Source of the DNA: Shewanella litoralis | GTDB lineage: Bacteria > Pseudomonadota > Gammaproteobacteria > Enterobacterales > Shewanellaceae | NCBI RefSeq assembly: GCF_009828585.1 | Contig: NZ_WSRZ01000007.1 | Coordinates: forward strand, 62,001 to 126,000 | Direction: 5' to 3' | Length of the DNA: 64,000 nt | In this document: in pieces, positions 8,526 to 17,376 of the stretch | How positions within the stretch are numbered: the first letter of the stretch is position 1 | How the letters are laid out: the number at the start of each line of letters is the position of its first letter | Notes under the pieces: model-generated | Database searches by the model: none | Told to the model about the DNA's origin: nothing | Seen by the model: only the letters and a program-made list of their open reading frames with translations | Translations under genes and position numbers: made by a program

Positions 8526-9557
8526 ATGTGGCGTTACCTTTTTAGACGCATCACCCTGTTTGTCGCCACATCGATGGTGATGATTGCGGTATTGTTCATT
8601 GCCACGGGATTGTTCCCTGTAAACAAAGCCTATTCGTTATCTGGGGTACAATACCCTACCGCTGAGCAGCAACGGCAAATAGAGATCGATTACCAGTTAA
8701 ACGATAATGTATTATTGCAATTTACCGCTTACCTTCGGCAACGATTGTCGGGCAATTTGGGTATTTCGAGCAACTCACAGCAAACGGTGGCAGGTGAATT
8801 AGCATCGGTTTTACCTGCGTCTTTCGAGTTATCATTGTTTTCTGGATTTATTGCAGTATTTTTTGGCGTGCCGATTGGGGTAATCGCGGCGTTGAGTCGA
8901 AATAAAGCTTTGCAACACAGTATTTTAGCCTTCACCTTAACAGGTTATTCCATCCCGGTATTTTGGCTCGGATTAACGCTGTCAATGTGGTTTGGGGTTA
9001 ATTTAGGTTGGTTACCGATTTCGGGGCAAATTAACTTATTATATGAAATCGAACCGGTTACCGGCTTTATGTTAGTGGACACATTAATGTCAGAGTCTGC
9101 TTATCGTATCCCAGCATTTCATGACGCACTGCTGCATTTGATTTTACCTGCGGTAACACTCGCAGTATTGCCATTTACCCTTGTAGTACGCATCACCCGC
9201 CAGGCGATGATTAATGTGATGAATCAAACTTATATTCGCGCCGCTGAAGCGCGGGGATTACATACATTTAAAATCTTAGTCCGCCACGCTATGCCTAATG
9301 CACTAATCCCGGTATTAAAAAGTATTGGTTTAATGCTCGGCTCATTTGCTAGCTATGGCATTGTTGTCGAAGTGATATTTTCATGGCCTGGCGTTGGCAG
9401 TTGGTTGGTTTCGGGGATTTATCAACGGGATTATACTGTTATACAAGCAGGCATTTTGTCTGTGTCGCTATTGATTATTTTCTTGAGTATTTTGATTGAC
9501 CTAATGCACACCGCAATCAATCCGATGAGTAGAAAGGAATTATATGCCGCGCATTAA
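8526..9557 (+). CDS. sapB: SapB, ABC transporter permease
   Basis: A 343-residue DppB-type permease with about six membrane segments. The cytoplasmic EAA loop (residues about 238-260, RAAEARGLHTFKILVRHAMPNALIPV) contacts the ATPases. It starts directly after sapA and overlaps sapC by 14 bp. It pairs with SapC to form the channel. Confidence 0.95.
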   Translation: MWRYLFRRITLFVATSMVMIAVLFIATGLFPVNKAYSLSGVQYPTAEQQRQIEIDYQLNDNVLLQFTAYLRQRLSGNLGISSNSQQTVAGELASVLPASFELSLFSGFIAVFFGVPIGVIAALSRNKALQHSILAFTLTGYSIPVFWLGLTLSMWFGVNLGWLPISGQINLLYEIEPVTGFMLVDTLMSESAYRIPAFHDALLHLILPAVTLAVLPFTLVVRITRQAMINVMNQTYIRAAEARGLHTFKILVRHAMPNALIPVLKSIGLMLGSFASYGIVVEVIFSWPGVGSWLVSGIYQRDYTVIQAGILSVSLLIIFLSILIDLMHTAINPMSRKELYAAH

Positions 9558-10434
9558 AGTCTACCATGAAGAGCATATTGACTCGCCAATGTGGCGTGTC
9601 TGGCAGAGCTTTTCAGCTAACCCATTTGCGGTGATTGGTCTGTGGGCGGTGATTTTTTTACTGGTGCTGACCATTTTTGCTCCTATTATCGCGCCCTACT
9701 CCGCAGAAGCTCAAGATCAGCAAGTGTTACTCTTGCCTCCTTCTTGGGACCCTGCAGGTAAAGTCGAACACTTTTTAGGTACCGACGATTTAGGTCGTGA
9801 TATTTTCAGCCGCATTTTACATGGCGTACAATTAACCTTTGGCATGTCGTTATTAATTGTTGCGGTATCATTATTTTTTGGCTTTATTATTGGTTCATTG
9901 TCGGGAATGATGCGCGGGATAAAGTCGAGTGTATTAAGTCACTTACTCGATGCACTACTGTCTATCCCGTCATTACTTATGGCTATTCTTGTGGTCGCAG
10001 TAATGGGGCCTGGACTGAATAATGTATTTTGGGGCGTAGGAATAGCGATGATCCCGCAATTTGTGCGTGCAATTCATCAGGCTGTTCATGAAGAGCTGCA
10101 AAAAGAATACGTTACCGCTGCAAGATTAGACGGAGCTAATTCCATGCAAATCTTTTGGTATGTGATTATGCCTAACGTGTGGGATGTGCTGATTATTCAG
10201 GTCACAATGGCCATTTCTGCAGCCATATTAGACATTGCAGCATTAGGCTTTTTAAACCTAGGCGCACAAGCACCAAGTCCTGAATGGGGCGCGATGGTTG
10301 CACAAGGTTTGGATAATTTATTACTCGCCCCCTGGACAGTGACCATTCCCGGAGTAGCCATTTTGTTTACGGTTTTATCCGTAAACTTAGTGGGTGACGG
10401 TTTACGCTCAGCACTTGCACCAATAAGAAACTAA
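9544..10434 (+). CDS. sapC: SapC, ABC transporter permease
   Basis: A 296-residue DppC-type permease. It has an N-terminal OppC-like segment with a membrane helix (about 30-52), the LGTDDLGRDIFSR motif typical of DppC proteins, five further helices, and an EAA loop (TAARLDGANSMQIFWYVIMPN). AAGGA precedes the ATG at 9544, inside the end of sapB. Confidence 0.95.
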   Translation: MPRIKVYHEEHIDSPMWRVWQSFSANPFAVIGLWAVIFLLVLTIFAPIIAPYSAEAQDQQVLLLPPSWDPAGKVEHFLGTDDLGRDIFSRILHGVQLTFGMSLLIVAVSLFFGFIIGSLSGMMRGIKSSVLSHLLDALLSIPSLLMAILVVAVMGPGLNNVFWGVGIAMIPQFVRAIHQAVHEELQKEYVTAARLDGANSMQIFWYVIMPNVWDVLIIQVTMAISAAILDIAALGFLNLGAQAPSPEWGAMVAQGLDNLLLAPWTVTIPGVAILFTVLSVNLVGDGLRSALAPIRN

Positions 10435-10437
10435 CTT

Positions 10438-11445
10438 ATGCCATTACTCGACGTGCGTAACCTCACCATCGAACTTGATACCGCGCAAGGCCGCGTTAAA
10501 GTGCTTGAAAAGGTCAGCTTGACCATCAATCCAGGTGAAATCCATGGTTTAGTGGGTGAATCAGGTTCTGGCCGCAGCCTACTGGCAAAAGCAATTTTAG
10601 GTGTACTTGGACCTAATTGGCACATTGTTGCCGACCGTATGATGTGGGACGGTAAAAATCTGCTAGAAATGAGCGCCAAAGAACGCCGTAATTTAATGGG
10701 CTGCGACATCGCAATGATTTTCCAGGACCCTTCTGGCAGTTTAGACCCAGTTAAAACCATTGGTAGCCAAATTATCGAAGCCATGATGCCCAATAAAAAT
10801 GTGCCTTTTTGGCGTCGTAGTCGCGACACTTATTTAAATGCCCAAAAATGGTTACATAAAGTGGGCATTAAAAAACCCAAACAGCTGATGAAATGTTATC
10901 CCTGGGAGTTGTCGGAGGGCGAATGCCAAAAAGTCATGATTGCAATGGCGGTGGCTAATCACCCTAAGCTGTTGATTGCTGACGAGCCAACTAACTCGAT
11001 GGAGCTCAATACTCAGGCGCAAATATTTAGATTATTATCACAACTTAACCAACTGCAAAATGTATCGATATTATTGGTGAGCCACGAGCTTGAAATTATG
11101 GTGAATTGGTGTGATAACCTGACCATTTTATACAGTGGACAGGTAATGGAATCTGGGCCAGCTGCGGCAATGGCTGAGTTACCGTACCACCCTTACACGC
11201 GAGCACTGTTAAAAAACTTACCCGATCATACCCAAAAAATGCGTCATAAAACTGACTTACCGACACTCCAGGGTTCATCACCGTCGATGCAGCACTTGCC
11301 AGCAGGATGTCGACTCGGTCCTCGCTGCCCTGAAGCACAGCGTAAATGCGTAAAACAGCCTAACCTTGAACATAATAAAGGTCGCTATTTTGCCTGCCAT
11401 TTCCCTTATCAAAGTGAACAAGAAGATGACGACGCCATTGCTTAA
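10438..11445 (+). CDS. sapD: SapD, ABC transporter ATPase
   Basis: A 335-residue ATPase of the DppD/OppD kind. It shows Walker A GESGSGRS, a Q-loop region FQDPSGSLDP, a signature region ELSEGECQKVMIA, Walker B LLIADEPTN and the switch VSHE. The C-terminal oligopeptide-transport extension has four cysteines (CRLGPRCPEAQRKC, then FACHF), where family members bind an Fe-S cluster. It begins 3 bp after sapC. Walker A ends GRS rather than the usual GKS, so the normally essential lysine is arginine. I recall the same in other SapD proteins, and the paralogous SapF keeps the lysine. Confidence 0.93.
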   Translation: MPLLDVRNLTIELDTAQGRVKVLEKVSLTINPGEIHGLVGESGSGRSLLAKAILGVLGPNWHIVADRMMWDGKNLLEMSAKERRNLMGCDIAMIFQDPSGSLDPVKTIGSQIIEAMMPNKNVPFWRRSRDTYLNAQKWLHKVGIKKPKQLMKCYPWELSEGECQKVMIAMAVANHPKLLIADEPTNSMELNTQAQIFRLLSQLNQLQNVSILLVSHELEIMVNWCDNLTILYSGQVMESGPAAAMAELPYHPYTRALLKNLPDHTQKMRHKTDLPTLQGSSPSMQHLPAGCRLGPRCPEAQRKCVKQPNLEHNKGRYFACHFPYQSEQEDDDAIA

Positions 11446-12211
11446 AGTGAACGACTTGTGCAAACAATACGTCACAGGTTACAAACGTTTTAAACCACAA
11501 TACTACCAAGCTTTAGCGCCGGTATCGTTTGAACTCGAACGCGGTGAAACCATGGCGATTGTTGGCTCAGTTGGCTCAGGTAAAAGCACCTTAGCGCGTA
11601 TTTTAGTGGGCGCTGAACGACGCAGCGGTGGTGAAATATTTTTTGAAGGTGAAGCATTAGAAACCCGCAACCAAAAGCAACGTTGCCGGTTAATTCGAAT
11701 GATTTTCCAGGATCCCACCACCTCCCTCAATCCCCGTTTATCGATAGGCAATTTACTTAAAGAGCCTTTACGCTTTAATACCACACTCAATTCTGATGAG
11801 CGTAAAGCCTTGGTATTTGAAACCCTGCGTAAAGTAGGATTATTGCCAGAACATGCCGATTTTTACCCGCATATGATTTCTGAAGGCCAAAAACAGCGTG
11901 TTGCCGTTGCACGAGCATTAATGCTTAATCCCAAAATTATTATTGCCGATGAAGCCTTAACTGCGTTGGATTTATCTGTACGTTCGCAAATTATCAACTT
12001 GTTGTTAAAATTACAAAAAGAGATGGGTTTGTCGTATATTTTTGTGTCGCACAACCTTAACATTGTTCGCCACGTTAGCGACAAAGTCATGGTATTACAA
12101 AATGGCATTATGGTCGAAAAAACCACCACAGAAGCACTATTTAACTCGCCTCAACATGAATACACACAACGGCTAATTCAAGAGCAAAGTCAATTTATGC
12201 AACGACGCTAA
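11426..12211 (+). CDS. sapF: SapF, ABC transporter ATPase
   Basis: A 261-residue ATPase starting at ATG 11426 (MTTPLLKVNDL), where homology begins. The frame is open further upstream inside sapD, but that part is unlikely to be translated. Walker A is GSVGSGKS, with FQDPTTSLNPR, a degenerate signature ISEGQKQRVAVARAL, Walker B IIIADEAL and switch VSHN. It overlaps sapD by 20 bp. With SapD it energises the SapBC channel. Confidence 0.93.
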   Translation: MTTPLLKVNDLCKQYVTGYKRFKPQYYQALAPVSFELERGETMAIVGSVGSGKSTLARILVGAERRSGGEIFFEGEALETRNQKQRCRLIRMIFQDPTTSLNPRLSIGNLLKEPLRFNTTLNSDERKALVFETLRKVGLLPEHADFYPHMISEGQKQRVAVARALMLNPKIIIADEALTALDLSVRSQIINLLLKLQKEMGLSYIFVSHNLNIVRHVSDKVMVLQNGIMVEKTTTEALFNSPQHEYTQRLIQEQSQFMQRR

Positions 12212-12316
12212 ACTGCTCCAACCACTGCACATTTACAGGCTTTTTAGCAAAAATCAGTGCCATTTACGCGTCGAACTAATTATCCTAGAGCCAATGTTAA
12301 AGGAAGAAACCAAAAT

Positions 12317-13519
12317 ATGATTATTAAACCTAAGATCCGTGGCTTTATTTGTACAACAACTCACCCAGTTGGGTGTGAAGCCAATGTAAAAGAGCAAATT
12401 GAACTCACTAAAGCCAAAGGCAAAATTGCTCACGGCCCTAAAAAAGTCCTTGTTGTGGGCTCTTCTAGTGGTTATGGCTTGTCATCACGTATTGCCTCTG
12501 CATTTGGCAGTGACGCTGCAACAATTGGTGTATTTTTTGAAAAACCAAGCTCTGATACCAAACCGGGTACTGCTGGCTGGTACAACACCGCAACGTTTGA
12601 CAAGTTTGCTAAAGCTGAAGGCTTATACTCTAAAAGCATAAACTGTGATGCCTTTAGTCATGAAGCTAAGCAACAAGTGATTGAGCTGATTAAGCAAGAT
12701 TTAGGTCAAATCGACATGGTGGTGTATTCATTAGCATCACCGGTTCGCAAACTGCCAGACACTGGCGAAGTGATCCGCTCATCACTCAAGCCAATTGGTC
12801 AAACCTACTCGGCTACAGCAGTAGACACCAATAAAAATACCATTATTGAAACCTCAGTAGAACCTGCAACCGAGCAAGAAATTGCCGATACCGTAACAGT
12901 AATGGGCGGCCAGGACTGGGAATTATGGATGAGTGCGCTTAGCGATGCAGGCGTATTAGCTGACGGCTGCAAAACTGTGGCTTACAGTTACATTGGAACT
13001 GAGTTAACCTGGCCAATCTACTGGCATGGTGCACTTGGCCAAGCCAAAATGGATTTAGACCGCGCAGCACATGCGTTAAATAACCAATTAGCTGCAAAAG
13101 GTGGTTCTGCCAACGTCGCGGTACTAAAAAGCGTCGTAACCCAAGCCAGCTCAGCCATTCCTGTCATGCCACTGTACATTGCCATGGTATTTAAAAAGAT
13201 GCGTCAAGAAGGCCTTCACGAAGGTTGCATGGAGCAAATTTACCGTTTGTTTACCGAACGTTTATACCGTGAAGATGGTCAAGCACCAGTCGTAGACAGC
13301 GAGAACCGTCTGCGTTTAGACGATTGGGAATTACGTGAAGATATTCAGCAACATTGCCGCGATTTATGGCCACAAGTGACCACTGAAAACTTGAGCGAAT
13401 TGACCGATTACAATGAATACAAAGAAGAGTTTTTAAAACTGTTCGGTTTTGGTATCGATGGTATCGATTACGAAGCTGATGTTGATCCTAACGTGACATT
13501 TGAGGTAATAGAACTGTAA
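12317..13519 (+). CDS. fabV: FabV, trans-2-enoyl-ACP reductase (NADH)
   Basis: A 400-residue enoyl-ACP reductase of the FabV class, carrying out the last step of each fatty-acid elongation cycle. The start [13 protein letters not shown] at 12317 follows AAGGAAG; an upstream in-frame ATG at 12257 lacks family homology. The NADH-binding VVGSSSGYG is at 47-55 with Tyr53, and the FabV signature Y-x8-K is Tyr235 to Lys244, longer than the Y-x6-K of FabI. FabV enzymes are largely insensitive to triclosan. The gene lies directly after sapF, the position fabI holds in E. coli, and ends at a strong terminator. Confidence 0.96.
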   Translation: MIIKPKIRGFICTTTHPVGCEANVKEQIELTKAKGKIAHGPKKVLVVGSSSGYGLSSRIASAFGSDAATIGVFFEKPSSDTKPGTAGWYNTATFDKFAKAEGLYSKSINCDAFSHEAKQQVIELIKQDLGQIDMVVYSLASPVRKLPDTGEVIRSSLKPIGQTYSATAVDTNKNTIIETSVEPATEQEIADTVTVMGGQDWELWMSALSDAGVLADGCKTVAYSYIGTELTWPIYWHGALGQAKMDLDRAAHALNNQLAAKGGSANVAVLKSVVTQASSAIPVMPLYIAMVFKKMRQEGLHEGCMEQIYRLFTERLYREDGQAPVVDSENRLRLDDWELREDIQQHCRDLWPQVTTENLSELTDYNEYKEEFLKLFGFGIDGIDYEADVDPNVTFEVIEL

Positions 13520-13555
13520 CGTTCAATTAGCATCTCGTTAGTTCAAACCATTTAA

Positions 13556-13590
13556 CAAAAAGCCGCAATGCACTGCATAGCGGCTTTTTG
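13556..13590 (+). terminator. fabV terminator
   Basis: AAAAAGCCGC and GCGGCTTTTTG form the outer stem, with an inner ATGCA/TGCAT stem, followed by a T run. It lies 40 bp past the fabV stop. Confidence 0.9.
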
Positions 13591-13690
13591 TATTTGAAAT
13601 AGTGACGAAACTCACTGTCGCTAATCCTTCTTAATATATTTGCTTGCCGTCAAATCCTAACAATGAAAGTAAACCTGCACAGCAAAGGTT

Positions 13691-14001
13691 ATACCAATTC
13701 CATTAATTATGTGACCAATCAGAGTCACTCAGATTGCTCAGTTTGAGGCGCATTGTTGTAATAATGGTTATTCCCTTCTAAGACGATGCAACAAAGAAAT
13801 GAACGGTCTGAGTGCCTCCTGCAAGGCGGGTTTCTGTGCCTTCTATGCTGCTTAATAGCATTTTGACGTACGACTGCATGGATGCAGGAGGTAGAGCAGC
13901 GCAGGAGCAGTTGCCGAGAGCAACTATGCCTTCAATTCTATTACTTGCCTAGAAGACACAGAACTCCCGCTGAATGACCAGATAATTAATGGAATTGGTA
14001 T
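13691..14001. mobile_element. MITE-like non-coding element with 20-bp terminal inverted repeats
   Basis: The ends are perfect 20-bp inverted repeats, ATACCAATTCCATTAATTAT at 13691-13710 and its complement at 13982-14001. Partial matching continues inward (gtgaccaatcag against ctggtcattcag). Further internal inverted pairs, CCTCCTGCA (13815-13823) with TGCAGGAGG (13883-13891) and TTCTGTG with CACAGAA (about 13833 and 13957), let the whole unit fold into a long imperfect hairpin. There is no ORF. This is the build of a miniature inverted-repeat element mobilised in trans. I recall similar ends as repeats in Shewanella genomes, but only one copy is in this window. Confidence 0.75.
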
Positions 14002-14029
14002 TACATTCACGGTCTAGAAATTAATTAGC

Positions 14030-14062
14030 CATAAAAAAGGGTTAAGCCAGATGGCTTAACCC
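14030..14062 (-). terminator. ifcA terminator
   Basis: On the minus strand GGGTTAAGCC-ATCT-GGCTTAACCC is followed by TTTTTTA. It lies 32 bp downstream of the ifcA stop. Confidence 0.92.
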
Positions 14063-14093
14063 AAAGTAACGCAAGGGGTAAGATGAAGTGAAT

Positions 14094-15863
14094 CTATTTG
14101 TTGTCTAGCGCATATTTAGCCGCATTTTCTCCGGCAATTCGGCCAAAGACCACGGTGTCTGCTATGGCGTTACCACCTAAGCGGTTATAACCGTGTAAAC
14201 CCCCAGTCACTTCGCCAGCAGCAAACAGACCAACAATAGGCTTACTTTGAAGGTCAAGAACCGATGCCGTTGTATTGACCGCGACACCACCCATTGTGTG
14301 GTGAATACCAGGCGCAACTTTAACAGCATAGTAAGGGCTTTGTGTCATATTAAGTGGCATATCACCACGACCAAACGCAGTGTCTTTACCTGTAGCAACA
14401 TACCCATTGTAGTCACTGACGGTTTTAGCTAAATCGGCCGCTTTCATTCCGGTTTTTTCAGCTAACTTTTCAATGGTATCACCTTTGTAAAGCATGTTTA
14501 GGTGATCATAACCACGGACCATTTTGGCTTTTGCATATAGTTGATTATCAAAAATAAGCCAAGCGAATTGATCTGGTTGTTTTAAGATGGCATCTGACGC
14601 TTTGTCACGCGTGGTTAACTCACTAATAAAGCGATTACCATCTTTGTTAACCATAACAGCACCAACACCGCGTACAGTTTCTGAAATCAGAATACGGCTG
14701 TCTTTACCGACGGTTGGATGCGCTTGAACCCAATCGATATCGGTCATACTGGCACCAATTTCTTTTGCCAGTAACACACCATCGCCTGTTGCAGTAATGT
14801 TGTTAGAGCTGGTCATGTCTTTCATTGTTGGGCGGTAATAAGCAATCATTTCTTTATTCATGCCATAACCACCTGTGGCTAATACCACTGATTTAGCGCC
14901 AATCATGTAATAACCAGAATGCTTACCGTGGACAACCGCACCAACAACAGTGTTGTCATCATTAACCACTAACTTAACAACGCGTGAATTTAAACGAGTA
15001 TCAATGCCTTGAGCTTTGGTTGCTGCACGTAAGGTATCAATAATTTCTGGACCAGAGCTTTTACCGCCGTGTGGACGGTGAGTACGATCAACTCGAGCAC
15101 CACCAGAACGTTTTAGATCGTCTAGGTTAGCACCTAAAGACTCTAACCATTCCACGCCGTCAGCAGATTTTTCGGCAAGAATGGTCACCAATTTTTTATC
15201 ATTATGTTGACGACCGCCTTTCATCGCATCTTCGATAAACCATTCAACGCTGTCATCTACACCATGGTCTTTTTGCTGTTTAGTACCAACAGCATTAATA
15301 CCACCCGCTGAAATCATAGAGTTACCACCACTGAATGGGGCTTTCTCTACCAAAATAACATCTGCGCCTGCTTTTTTAGCCGTAAGTGATGCGTTAAAAC
15401 CTGCACTACCGGCACCCACAACAAGTACGCCTGTTGATTCACGTGGACCTGCTGCGATGGCTTTTTGAATTTTGTCTTGATCCCAACCGGTATCCCAGGG
15501 CTGTTTCTTTTTAGCGTCAGAAAAAGGCATGTCTTTTTGATCAAATGAGTGACACTCGTTACAGTAAAACTTCGGTGCTTCATGGCCTTTGTGGCAACTT
15601 GTACAGTTAATGTCACCTAAATGCGAAGCATGAGGATCAAATTGTAGTTTGTCGTTAGCTAATTCAGCGTAATCACCATGGCATGACTTACACTGAGCAT
15701 TTTCATGAGTTTCGCTGTCACTGACTTTAATAGGCTTAGTATGACAAGACTGACAACTGTCCATATCAGCGTGAAATGTCGCTAAGTCGGTAGACTTCGC
15801 CACTGCAGTACCAGAAGATAGCATCATCACTGCCATCGCTGAGACTAAGTATTTTAGTTTCAT
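14094..15863 (-). CDS. ifcA: periplasmic tetraheme flavocytochrome c, fumarate-reductase type (Ifc3-like)
   Basis: A 589-residue precursor. The signal peptide is about residues 1-23. The tetraheme domain has CxxCH sites at 37-41, 58-62, 87-91 and 101-105. The FAD domain begins with GAGSAGFNA near 150, and the clamp and active site follow. The catalytic set of fumarate-reducing flavocytochromes is present: His382 (AHPT), the proton-donor Arg419 (TTRDKAS), His522 (HHTMGG) and Arg561 (NRLGGN). Overall it closely resembles the Fe(III)-induced Ifc3 of Shewanella frigidimarina rather than the main fumarate reductase Fcc3. Electrons normally come from CymA in the inner membrane. The physiological acceptor of Ifc-type enzymes is not settled. 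It is divergent from a porin gene. Confidence 0.96.
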   Translation of the reverse strand: MKLKYLVSAMAVMMLSSGTAVAKSTDLATFHADMDSCQSCHTKPIKVSDSETHENAQCKSCHGDYAELANDKLQFDPHASHLGDINCTSCHKGHEAPKFYCNECHSFDQKDMPFSDAKKKQPWDTGWDQDKIQKAIAAGPRESTGVLVVGAGSAGFNASLTAKKAGADVILVEKAPFSGGNSMISAGGINAVGTKQQKDHGVDDSVEWFIEDAMKGGRQHNDKKLVTILAEKSADGVEWLESLGANLDDLKRSGGARVDRTHRPHGGKSSGPEIIDTLRAATKAQGIDTRLNSRVVKLVVNDDNTVVGAVVHGKHSGYYMIGAKSVVLATGGYGMNKEMIAYYRPTMKDMTSSNNITATGDGVLLAKEIGASMTDIDWVQAHPTVGKDSRILISETVRGVGAVMVNKDGNRFISELTTRDKASDAILKQPDQFAWLIFDNQLYAKAKMVRGYDHLNMLYKGDTIEKLAEKTGMKAADLAKTVSDYNGYVATGKDTAFGRGDMPLNMTQSPYYAVKVAPGIHHTMGGVAVNTTASVLDLQSKPIVGLFAAGEVTGGLHGYNRLGGNAIADTVVFGRIAGENAAKYALDNK

Positions 15864-16138
15864 TGTTCATTCCTTTTCTTATTGGGTATTAACTTGCTTT
15901 GTTGACGGCAAGGTTACCCATAAAGGAATAGTAAAACTTAGACGCGTATCAAATTTGTCTTTTGGTTAAGTTTTTATGAAACACTGTTCAGACTTTCTTA
16001 AAATGCCCTGAAATCTAACATGCTGTGACTCACATTCATGTTCACCCTCACGTTAATCTTTAGCATTAGTCCATGCTTTCAACTCAACCTGAAAGCCAAC
16101 TCATTCCAAAAACAATGAACTAATGAGAAGAGATGACT
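15864..16138. promoter_or_regulatory. divergent control region between ifcA and porin gene
   Basis: 275 bp hold the promoters of ifcA (minus) and the porin (plus). An 11-bp palindrome TGTGACTCACA lies at 16024-16034. It contains CRP-type half sites but without the six-base spacing of a CRP site. This is the likely target region of the LysR regulator encoded at 17377, by analogy with the ifc locus; no specific LysR site is assigned. Confidence 0.5.
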
Positions 16139-17188
16139 ATGAACACAAATAAAAGCTTAATTTCTATGGCATTACTATCTGCACTATCGTTAATGTCTGC
16201 TACCGCAATAGCCGATTCACCTACCGCTTATGGCCGTTTAGATATATCGATGACGAATTCAGATCAGGGTTTTACCACCCAAAATAGAAAAGAAGGCACG
16301 GTTTTAGAAAACAACCTTAGCCGTGTAGGTGTGAAAGGCAGTGAGAAAATCAATGATGATTTACAGTTAGTTTATCAAATGGAAGTTCAGGTAAATAGCG
16401 CAACTAACGAAGGTGATGAAGAAGTCTTCAGTGCCAGAAGTACCTACTTAGGTGTAATTTCTGATGCGGGGACGGTGTTAATTGGTCGTAACGACACAGT
16501 GATGAAATCATCTAAAGGTGATGTCGAAGCATTTGATTTAACCAACGCTGCTTATAACCGCATGATTGCCGGTCAAGACAGAAAAGCAGATGGTATTACT
16601 TATTACTCTCCAACTATTGCAGGTTTATTTACTGTCAATGGCACCTACCTAATGGATGATAATTTTGAAGGCAGTGACGAAACTCAGTATGCCCTAAGTG
16701 TTGTCGCTGGCGATAAAAAGCTTAAAAACACCGTTTATTACGTTGCTGGAGCCTACAACACTATCGGCGGCGTGGATGCCTATCGCGGTGTTGGTCAAGT
16801 AAAAATGGGCCAATTTAAAGTCGGTGGCCTATATCAACACACCGAAAGCCAAAGTTACGATCAAAAAGAAGGTGATTCATACTTTTTCACGGTCACTTAC
16901 GATTTAAACGGGGTTGATTTAAAAGTTGAATACGGTCGAGACCAAGCCGGTTTTGGTAAGTTCATCAAATATAACTCAGCAGTTGCATCGAGTGCCGATT
17001 TCAACCAAGCAACCGATGTTGAAGTCACCTCATTAATATTTGGCGCGAGATATCAATTATCAAAATCGACCATGCTGCAAGCACACTATGCTATGTATGA
17101 TGGTGAGTACCAAATCGCGAATTCAGGCACGGTCATCGATCTTGTAGACGATAACATTGCAAGTATTGGAGTACGATATAACTTCTAA
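16139..17188 (+). CDS. ifcO: outer-membrane general porin of the ifc locus
   Basis: About 349 residues. The signal peptide ends near SATAIA-D. A Gram-negative trimeric porin barrel follows (YGRLDISM start, SRVGVKGSEKINDDLQLVYQMEVQV, SARSTYLGVISDAGTVLIGR) and it ends in the aromatic terminal residue F (VRYNF) needed for barrel assembly. Of two close ATGs I prefer 16139, because GAGAAG lies 8 bp before it and only 2 bp before the ATG at 16133. The gene is divergent from ifcA and likely lets the acceptor or product cross the outer membrane. The symbol follows the S. frigidimarina ifc locus as I recall it. Confidence 0.88.
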   Translation: MNTNKSLISMALLSALSLMSATAIADSPTAYGRLDISMTNSDQGFTTQNRKEGTVLENNLSRVGVKGSEKINDDLQLVYQMEVQVNSATNEGDEEVFSARSTYLGVISDAGTVLIGRNDTVMKSSKGDVEAFDLTNAAYNRMIAGQDRKADGITYYSPTIAGLFTVNGTYLMDDNFEGSDETQYALSVVAGDKKLKNTVYYVAGAYNTIGGVDAYRGVGQVKMGQFKVGGLYQHTESQSYDQKEGDSYFFTVTYDLNGVDLKVEYGRDQAGFGKFIKYNSAVASSADFNQATDVEVTSLIFGARYQLSKSTMLQAHYAMYDGEYQIANSGTVIDLVDDNIASIGVRYNF

Positions 17189-17223
17189 CACGCACCTAGA
17201 ATACAAGTATTAAGGCATTTAAT

Positions 17224-17272
17224 AAGCCAAGTTAACCTCCCGTAGCACTGACTTGGCTTGTTGTTATTGTTG
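17224..17272 (+). terminator. porin gene terminator
   Basis: AAGCCAAGT (17224-17232) pairs with ACTTGGCTT (17251-17259), followed by a T-rich run. It separates the porin from the LysR gene. Confidence 0.75.
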
Positions 17273-17376
17273 AGAACTTTGCACTTGTTAACAGTTCTAA
17301 CATTTTACGCCACACGTTACCTTGCCACTGGTTCAGACACGGTATACTCAATTCATTAACCACTATCGATATACTT

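Noticed and set aside
11366-11425. Extended N-terminus of SapF
   Set aside because: Family homology begins at ATG 11426; the extra 20 codons lie within sapD in another frame.
16024-16034. TGTGACTCACA as a CRP site
   Set aside because: CRP needs six bases between TGTGA and TCACA; here there is one. It was kept only as a palindrome of unknown meaning.
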